From an uncultured Clostridia bacterium (GTDB taxonomy: Bacteria; Bacillota; Clostridia; Christensenellales; Borkfalkiaceae): 64,000 bases of DNA. This document shows positions 59,402 through 64,000 of this stretch, piece after piece; the stretch's first letter is position 1, and every line of letters begins with the position of its first letter. The stretch is from the NCBI GenBank assembly GCA_949286835.1, contig CASEDP010000005.1, forward strand, positions 1-64,000. The letters are read 5' to 3'. The notes below the pieces were generated by a model. That model worked only from the letters and a program-made list of their open reading frames with translations, was not told the DNA's origin and made no database searches. The position numbers and the translations under genes were made by a program.

Positions 59402-60663
59402 TACCTCCTCCGTCTGCACACCGAATGACAGACAACGAATTAAAAAGAATTTTAGACGCAATTAAGTACGTTCCTGACGAACGCGAGAGAGACGAGGTTA
59501 CAAGCCTTATTTTAAAAGCCGCGTCGGAGAGCATAACGCTGGAGAGGTTAAAAACTCTTACAGCTAAGGAAGAAAGGAAGGCACAAGCAAATAGCAACGG
59601 CGATGGTCGTTATATCGAATTTACAAGAAAGGAGATTAACGCAATGCCGGAAAGCATTAAAAGATTATTTACGATAAACGACAAGCTGGTTACATACCGA
59701 ATTACTCAGGACGGATACTATCAGGCGAGATACCGCAGCGACGGCTACCGCATAGAGGTTGCCGCCAAGGACTTTGGGACAATGAAACGAAGATTTTTAG
59801 CAAAGTTCGCCGAGGCGGTCAGTGAAAGGGAAAACAACAAGTACCCCCTCTTCTCTGATTTCGTTCAGGACTGGTTAAAGGTCAAAAAGCAGACGATCAA
59901 AGAGACAACCTATTCAAGCTACGAGATGATGACCGTAAAGCACCTGCTGCCGAGGTTCGGCAAAATGCGCGTAAACGAAATTACGCGCCAACACATTCAG
60001 GACTTCCTGTTCGAGAAGACTGAAAAAGGCAACAACCGAACGGCTCAGAAGCTCAAACAGATGCTCTCTGCAATCTTTGACGTCATACACGACGACTACA
60101 ACATCAAGTCGCCGATGGCGAAGGTCGTACTTGCTCACTACGAAGTCAAGAAGGGCAAGGCGCTGAGCTTAGCCGAGGAAAAGCAGCTCATAGACTTCTG
60201 CTCGACCAACAGCGACAAGTATTCCGTCTCCGCCCTGCTCGTACTGCTCTATACTGGCATGCGCGTGGGCGAACTGCCTACCATTGAATATGATGGCACT
60301 TACATAAGCTGCCGCTCCGAAAAGACGAGAAAAGGTCACGCCGAGGTCATAAGAAAGATACCCGTATCGCCCATGCTCAAAAGGGTTCTGCACCTTATCG
60401 ACTTTGACAAGGCGAGAGCCGTTCAACGCTATGGTCTTAGATCGGCTATGAAAAATCTTTTCCCCGAAAGGCACGTCCACGAACTGCGCTATACCTTCAT
60501 AACCAGGGCAAAAGAATGTAGTATCTCCGGCGAAGTTGTGATGAAATGGGTCGGTCATGAGTACGATTCGGATGTTAAAACCAGCCGCGTTGACAGAGGC
60601 TACACAGATTATTCACAAGAGTTTATGTTGAAAGAAATTAACAAATTTGACTATAAACTGTGA
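59365..60663 (+). CDS. int: Tyrosine recombinase (integrase)
   Basis: The 432-residue frame (TTG start) carries the full active site: Arg in YTGMRVGEL, HELRYTF (His-x-x-Arg), His in WVGHEY and the Tyr nucleophile in YTDYSQ. An arm-binding AP2-like domain (RYRSDGYRIEVAAKDF) and a core-binding SAM-like domain (FSDFVQDWLKVKK) precede it. The first 90 residues are an unusual extension; an internal ATG at 59644 with AAAGGAG in front would give a standard integrase of 339 residues. It lies next to attR and converges on the carried tRNA. Confidence 0.9.
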   Translation: MLVRTSYDGDELIPPPSAHRMTDNELKRILDAIKYVPDERERDEVTSLILKAASESITLERLKTLTAKEERKAQANSNGDGRYIEFTRKEINAMPESIKRLFTINDKLVTYRITQDGYYQARYRSDGYRIEVAAKDFGTMKRRFLAKFAEAVSERENNKYPLFSDFVQDWLKVKKQTIKETTYSSYEMMTVKHLLPRFGKMRVNEITRQHIQDFLFEKTEKGNNRTAQKLKQMLSAIFDVIHDDYNIKSPMAKVVLAHYEVKKGKALSLAEEKQLIDFCSTNSDKYSVSALLVLLYTGMRVGELPTIEYDGTYISCRSEKTRKGHAEVIRKIPVSPMLKRVLHLIDFDKARAVQRYGLRSAMKNLFPERHVHELRYTFITRAKECSISGEVVMKWVGHEYDSDVKTSRVDRGYTDYSQEFMLKEINKFDYKL

Positions 60664-60709
60664 TTTGAGTACAAAAACGCAAAATTTAAGTCAAATAAAG
60701 CAAATTTTC

Positions 60710-60729
60710 ACTTCCCAAAACTTCCCAAT
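60710..60729. repeat. Right arm-type integrase sites
   Basis: Two ACTTCCCAA repeats (60710 and 60720), same motif as at 42562 and 42616, lie about 200 bp inside the right core. Confidence 0.65.
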
Positions 60730-60776
60730 GATAACAAAAACGGGAGAAAATTTGTGAATTTTCTCCCGAAATTTGT

Positions 60777-60860
60777 TGGTGCTGACAACAGGACTTGAAC
60801 CTGCACGAGATAATCACAGGATTCTAAGTCCTGCGCGTCTGCCAATTCCGCCATGTCAGC
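60777..60860 (-). tRNA. tRNA-Leu(UAG), complete, carried by the element
   Basis: Class II tRNA with acceptor GCTGACA/TGTCAGC, anticodon arm CAGGA-CTTAGAA-TCCTG (anticodon TAG), a variable arm and T arm GCAGG-TTCAAGT-CCTGT, ending A-CCA. It lies inside the element, 58 nt downstream of the orphaned host 5' half and in the same direction. It decodes CUN/CUA Leu codons, like the gene it seems to replace. Confidence 0.93.
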
Positions 60861-60883
60861 GTGTTTTTTGTGAAGTTTTCAGT

Positions 60884-60907
60884 TTTTATGTTAAATTTTA
60901 TGTTAAT
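60884..60907. repeat. 12-bp tandem repeat next to attR
   Basis: TTTTATGTTAA(A) occurs twice in tandem between the carried tRNA and the right core. It is AT-rich and lies where an accessory protein could bind. Confidence 0.5.
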
Positions 60908-60920
60908 TTGTTACACAACA

Positions 60921-60930
60921 GGATTCTAAG
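60921..60930. other. attR core (right element boundary)
   Basis: GGATTCTAAG, identical to 42373-42382, in the anticodon loop of the host tRNA 5' half. Confidence 0.8.
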
Positions 60931-60962
60931 TCCATCTTGTCTGCCAATTCCAACATATCCGC
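60921..60962 (-). pseudogene. 5' half of the interrupted host tRNA-Leu(UAG)
   Basis: It reads GCGGATA, the D arm (GGAATTGGCAGAC) and the anticodon arm up to CTTAGAATCC, then leaves tRNA sequence. Joined with 42372-42332 it gives a complete 83-nt tRNA with closed acceptor and anticodon (ATGGA/TCCAT) stems. Confidence 0.9.
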
Positions 60963-61005
60963 GTAAGATTTTGCAAAGTTTTTAACGATTGCGCTAACTC
61001 TGCCG

Positions 61006-61034
61006 ATTATACCCCATATCCCCGACAATGTCAA
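61006..61034 (-). promoter_or_regulatory. Host tRNA-Leu promoter, now serving the element's tRNA
   Basis: Minus strand: TTGACA (61034-61029), 17-bp spacer, TATAAT (61011-61006), 44 nt upstream of the tRNA 5' end. No terminator lies between it and the complete tRNA at 60860. Confidence 0.85.
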
Positions 61035-61119
61035 GCAATGTAAGTTTTATAAATGGGCAAATAAAGACTTTTATCCAGCGGAAATATGTGATATAATATC
61101 TCTCGTGGAGGAAATCCGT

Positions 61120-61389
61120 ATGATACATTCTCTGAGCGGCGGAATAATAACGCAGTACGATACCCTTATCTACGTCTTTGCGCGCATCGAATGCGGTGCA
61201 GAAAAGGACGTTAAGCGTTGGTACATCTGCCCTTTTGGTTCGGTTAAAGTCGGAAACCGCGTCACCGTAGAGGACATTCGCGCTAACATTGTTGCCGCAG
61301 AAGTGCTGCGCGTTGAAAAGGTAACCGCACAGACCGCGCCCTTCCCTGTAAATAAGACACGCGAAATATGTAATTTATTGTCAGAATAA
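61120..61389 (+). CDS. Small hypothetical protein
   Basis: The ATG at 61120 lies 8 nt after GGAGG (89 residues). Beta-strand-like stretches (IITQYDTLIYVFARIE, VKVGNRVTVEDIRANIVAAEVL) end in a polar tail. I do not recognise it. A TATAAT at 61092 is a possible -10 box. It is divergent from the host tRNA promoter. Confidence 0.6.
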   Translation: MIHSLSGGIITQYDTLIYVFARIECGAEKDVKRWYICPFGSVKVGNRVTVEDIRANIVAAEVLRVEKVTAQTAPFPVNKTREICNLLSE

Positions 61390-61407
61390 CATTTTATCGG
61401 GCGACGC

Positions 61408-61436
61408 TTGACTATCGCGCAATTGGTATGTATAAT
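61408..61436 (+). promoter_or_regulatory. Promoter of the Wzz-like gene
   Basis: TTGACT (61408-61413), 17-bp spacer, TATAAT (61431-61436), 150 nt before the start codon. Confidence 0.7.
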
Positions 61437-61585
61437 GTTAGTTGTATAGTTGTGTAATTATGCCGTTTACTGCTCTATAACATTCGGCGACATATGTCGC
61501 CCGCTTTTTCAACTTAAATTTTAAAGCGCGTGAATAATGTCTGCAACGGCGGCAATAAATATATCGACTGAGTTCGGAGGTTTAA

Positions 61586-62905
61586 ATGGAAGAAGAATAC
61601 GGCATAACTCTCGGAGAGATATTCAAGATAATCTTCAGGAGAATATGGTGGGTCATAGGCGTCACTGCGGCGTTTATGCTTGTTACCGTTCTGCTGGTGC
61701 AGTTCTGGTACAACCCCTCCAAACAGCAGTACACCGTCTACTACAATATAAAATTTCCCGGCAGCGGCAGCGGGCAGTATCCCGACGGAACAACTTTGAA
61801 TGTGAGCGATTCTGTCCTTTTCAACAGCCTTAACGAGATAAAAGAAGGAACTTATAGCCAATATGCCGCAGATTTTTCCGACATCAAAATCGAAGAGATG
61901 ATTGACAAGGACGGAATCTCCATCACGTCTATCGCAACCGAGGCAAGCGATGACGGCGAGGCTGGCTGGTCGGGCTATAAGCTTTCCGTCGCTTCCCAAT
62001 ACTTCAATAGCGACGAGCAGGCCGTTGCATTCATAAAAGCAGTGACCAGTTATACCGTTGACAAGGCTCAATATATAGTGGATAACTCCCTCTATGATTA
62101 TTACCTCACGCAATACGATATCGGCAATACCTACGAATCAAAGATTTCTTCGCTTGTAAACCAGAAGAACTATGTGCTCGGCATCTACGATTTCATAAAG
62201 AATAACTATGGCGAGACTTACAGACCTCTCGGCATCGGCGACAAGACCATAACGGACTACATCAACGAAGCTTACAACATATTCGATTCGCGCATTCAGA
62301 GCGCATATTACAACACGGTTACCGCCAACTACTATGTTTGGGACACCGAAACTTACACGATGACTGCAACCGCCTCCATCGACGCCACGAGGATTGAAAT
62401 TGCCAACAACCAGGCGATAATCGACGCCCTCGAAGCCAAGATAAAGGAGCTTGACACCAGCGGCTCCTCCTTCGACAGAATTGAGGCATATCACAGTATG
62501 ATAGCTTCCTATGTGGAGAAGAACACGCAGCTTGAAACGAGCATCAAGACGACCGAAGAGACGCTTGCAAAGATTGAATTTTACGAGAGCGATGCTACGG
62601 CAATCGAGGACAAGGCTGAATTTGACGCAGCGCTTGACAGCACCCGTGCCGAGCTTGCCGCCCTCACCGAGACGGCGAAGAAGCTCCGCATTGCCACCTT
62701 TGACAACGAATCGATGGTACTCTACCGCAACAACATCATAGAGCCCGAAGGCGGAATAAATATCATTGTAGCCGCAGTTGCAGGCGCAGTCCTCGGCTTC
62801 ATAATTGTAAGCGCAATTATTTTGATCAAGGATATGCCCGAGTATAAGCGCCGCAAGTACGCCGCAAAGGCGGCAAGCGCGGTGCCTGCTGACCCCGAAC
62901 AATAA
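61586..62905 (+). CDS. Wzz/CapA-like polysaccharide co-polymerase
   Basis: The 439-residue protein starts after GGAGG. A transmembrane helix (WWVIGVTAAFMLVTVLLVQF, about 21-40) is followed by a large extracellular, coiled-coil-rich part and a second helix (about 392-415), with a short basic tail (EYKRRKYAAKAA). This topology is that of Wzz-type chain-length regulators that act with polysaccharide polymerases. No kinase or polymerase gene is visible here. Confidence 0.78.
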   Translation: MEEEYGITLGEIFKIIFRRIWWVIGVTAAFMLVTVLLVQFWYNPSKQQYTVYYNIKFPGSGSGQYPDGTTLNVSDSVLFNSLNEIKEGTYSQYAADFSDIKIEEMIDKDGISITSIATEASDDGEAGWSGYKLSVASQYFNSDEQAVAFIKAVTSYTVDKAQYIVDNSLYDYYLTQYDIGNTYESKISSLVNQKNYVLGIYDFIKNNYGETYRPLGIGDKTITDYINEAYNIFDSRIQSAYYNTVTANYYVWDTETYTMTATASIDATRIEIANNQAIIDALEAKIKELDTSGSSFDRIEAYHSMIASYVEKNTQLETSIKTTEETLAKIEFYESDATAIEDKAEFDAALDSTRAELAALTETAKKLRIATFDNESMVLYRNNIIEPEGGINIIVAAVAGAVLGFIIVSAIILIKDMPEYKRRKYAAKAASAVPADPEQ

Positions 62906-62918
62906 CTTAAGAGTTTTG

Positions 62919-62939
62919 GGCGGCGGATTTTCCGCCGCC
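62919..62939 (+). terminator. Terminator of the Wzz-like gene
   Basis: GGCGGCGGA and TCCGCCGCC form a 9-bp stem with loop TTT, followed by TTTAATTTTG, 14 nt past the stop. Confidence 0.85.
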
Positions 62940-62962
62940 TTTAATTTTGCTGTCTCTATCCC

Positions 62963-62992
62963 TTGACTTGCCGCGCGCTATGCCACTATAAT
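62963..62992 (+). promoter_or_regulatory. Promoter of the DUF368 gene
   Basis: TTGACT (62963-62968), 18-bp spacer, TATAAT (62987-62992). Confidence 0.6.
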
Positions 62993-63036
62993 GGTTATGC
63001 ACAGAGGCTGAAAAATAAACACTTTCCGGAGGCAAC

Positions 63037-63957
63037 TTGAAGGCTAAAGAATTTATTATAAACGTTGCAAAGGGCGCGGCGATAGGCATTGCTATGATTA
63101 TACCCGGAGTATCGGGCGGAACGCTCGCCGTAATGCTCAAGATATACGACAAGATCATTGAGAGCATAAGCGGGCTGAGAAAGCATTTCAAGGAGAGCAT
63201 CCTATTCCTGCTGCCAATACTCCTGGGCGCCGCGCTTGCGTTTGCGGCGGCATATTTCCCCCTCACCCTCGCGCTGGAATACGCTCCCTTCCCCACAATG
63301 CTCCTGTTTGCGGGACTTATGGCGGGCAGCCTTCCCAAGCTCTTCAAGGACTGCAGGACAGAGGGCTTCAGGAAGATTGACGTTGCGCTTATGCTCATAC
63401 CTTTCGCGCTCGTCATAGGGCTGTGCTTCATACCGGGAATGGGCGACGTGGATCTGTCCGAAAATATGCCCTGGTTCCAGTACATTCTCGTGCCAGTGAT
63501 AGGCGTGCTGGCTTCCTGCGCGCTGGTTGTGCCCGGCATAAGCGGCTCTATGCTGCTTATGATATTCGGCTATTATGCGCCCGTACTCGGGCTGTTCAAG
63601 GCGGTATTTGTCACGCCTCTCCACGCAATAGGCGTGCTTGCGTGCTTTGCGCTGGGCGTCGTGGTCGGCTTCTTTACGATAGCCAAGATAATGCAGTTAC
63701 TTTTAAAGCACTTCCCCCGCGCGACGGGCTGGGCGATTTTCGGCTTTGTCGTCGGCTCTATCCCCGCGATAGTCGTCGCCTTCTTCTCCGAATACGGCAG
63801 CGATTACCTCGACGCGGTTTCGATATCCGTGGCGATAGTTCTGTTTATAGCGGGCGCGATTGGCACCTATCTTCTCACGGCGTATGCCGAAAAGAAGTTT
63901 GCGGAAAACAAGCAGGACAAAGAGAGCACCGACCCCTCCACCGAGAACTCAATTTAA
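63037..63957 (+). CDS. DUF368 membrane protein (PopT-type undecaprenyl-phosphate transporter)
   Basis: The TTG start follows CGGAGG (306 residues). The family signature is AKGAAIGIAMIIPGVSGGT near the N-terminus and VVPGISGSMLLMIFGYY in the second half, an inverted-repeat arrangement, with about eight to nine helices. Members recycle undecaprenyl phosphate across the membrane for cell-wall and polysaccharide synthesis, which fits the Wzz-like neighbour. Confidence 0.85.
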   Translation: MKAKEFIINVAKGAAIGIAMIIPGVSGGTLAVMLKIYDKIIESISGLRKHFKESILFLLPILLGAALAFAAAYFPLTLALEYAPFPTMLLFAGLMAGSLPKLFKDCRTEGFRKIDVALMLIPFALVIGLCFIPGMGDVDLSENMPWFQYILVPVIGVLASCALVVPGISGSMLLMIFGYYAPVLGLFKAVFVTPLHAIGVLACFALGVVVGFFTIAKIMQLLLKHFPRATGWAIFGFVVGSIPAIVVAFFSEYGSDYLDAVSISVAIVLFIAGAIGTYLLTAYAEKKFAENKQDKESTDPSTENSI

Positions 63958-63963
63958 ATTTAC

Positions 63964-63988
63964 AGCCCTTCGGAAATTCCGAGGGGCT
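63964..63988 (+). terminator. Terminator of the DUF368 gene
   Basis: AGCCCTTCGG and CCGAGGGGCT form a stem with one wobble, followed by TTTAATTC near the window end. Confidence 0.75.
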
Positions 63989-64000
63989 TTTAATTCGCCT

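Larger units (their letters stand above)
42373..60930. mobile_element. Integrative mobilizable element carrying a defence island, inserted in tRNA-Leu(UAG)
   Basis: The boundaries are the 10-bp cores in the two halves of the split tRNA gene. Inside are, from left: arm-type repeats, a CBASS operon, an XRE-controlled restriction-modification set with an inverted Abi gene, a PLD-fold protein, a structured leader region, a DUF6291-like protein, oriT, a MobV-type relaxase, a tyrosine integrase and a complete tRNA-Leu(UAG). There are no type IV secretion genes, so it should need a helper to transfer. CBASS and PLD genes are much more AT-rich than the host, showing a mosaic origin. Confidence 0.85.

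Noticed and set aside
60819..60828. Core copy in the complete tRNA-Leu as the right element end
   Set aside because: The 5' half at 60921-60962 matches the left 3' half by acceptor-stem complementarity, so the outer core is the real boundary.

Overview
The window looks like the chromosome of a low-abundance-type, probably gut-associated Bacillota (Clostridia; an uncultured Christensenellales-like lineage is my guess, low certainty). The reasons are sigma-A promoters of the TTGACA-N17-TATAAT type, AGGAGG-like ribosome sites with frequent TTG/GTG starts, an Ile T-box leader before ileS, an RsbV/RsbW/SigB-type partner-switching operon, a gyrB-gyrA-type pair, and CCA encoded in the tRNA gene. The host part is of middling GC; part of the region 42.4-60.9 kb is clearly more AT-rich.

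Host part 1 (1-42.3 kb). An HtrA-type lipoprotein protease; a giant repeat surface lipoprotein whose gene is split by a frameshift at about 7010; a MinD/TadZ-like ATPase; a CtpA-type protease; a PucR-type HTH protein; a membrane protein; the four-gene sigma-B-like operon; citrate synthase; a methyltransferase; then a long minus-strand run: feoA-feoB-rluA, ileS (T-box), secA-prfB-orf-tsaD-orf, and gyrB-gyrA-ade. A GntR-ABC-permease cassette follows; the permease end carries an exact 40-bp tandem duplication. A broken marR (G7 tract frameshift) and a 29-codon stump of a MATE efflux gene lie next to the element.

Integrated element (42,373-60,930, about 18.6 kb). A tyrosine integrase, a MobV-type relaxase with an oriT-like site, and arm-type repeats mark an integrative mobilizable element. 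It sits inside a host tRNA-Leu(UAG) gene, split at the anticodon loop: the 3' half is at 42,332-42,382 and the 5' half at 60,921-60,962, and their acceptor stems are perfectly complementary. The element brings its own complete tRNA-Leu(UAG) (60,777-60,860), placed just downstream of the orphaned host tRNA promoter, so it probably replaces the gene it destroyed. The cargo is a defence island: a complete CBASS operon (Cap4-type SAVED nuclease, CD-NTase, Cap2 E1/E2, Cap3 JAMM peptidase); a restriction-modification set with an XRE controller and four 22-bp-spaced operator repeats; an Abi_2/HEPN gene inserted in reverse between the M and R genes, followed by a small-RNA gene with its own promoter and terminator; and an orphan phospholipase-D-fold protein. 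A promoter-to-terminator stretch of about 515 nt without a convincing gene precedes the mobilization genes.

Host part 2 (60.9-64 kb). The orphaned tRNA promoter, a small hypothetical protein, a Wzz-like polysaccharide co-polymerase and a DUF368/PopT-type undecaprenyl-phosphate transporter.

The most striking points are the self-complementing tRNA insertion, the Abi/small-RNA unit with its 10-bp repeat array, the 22-bp operator array of the R-M genes, and the long untranslated transcript.
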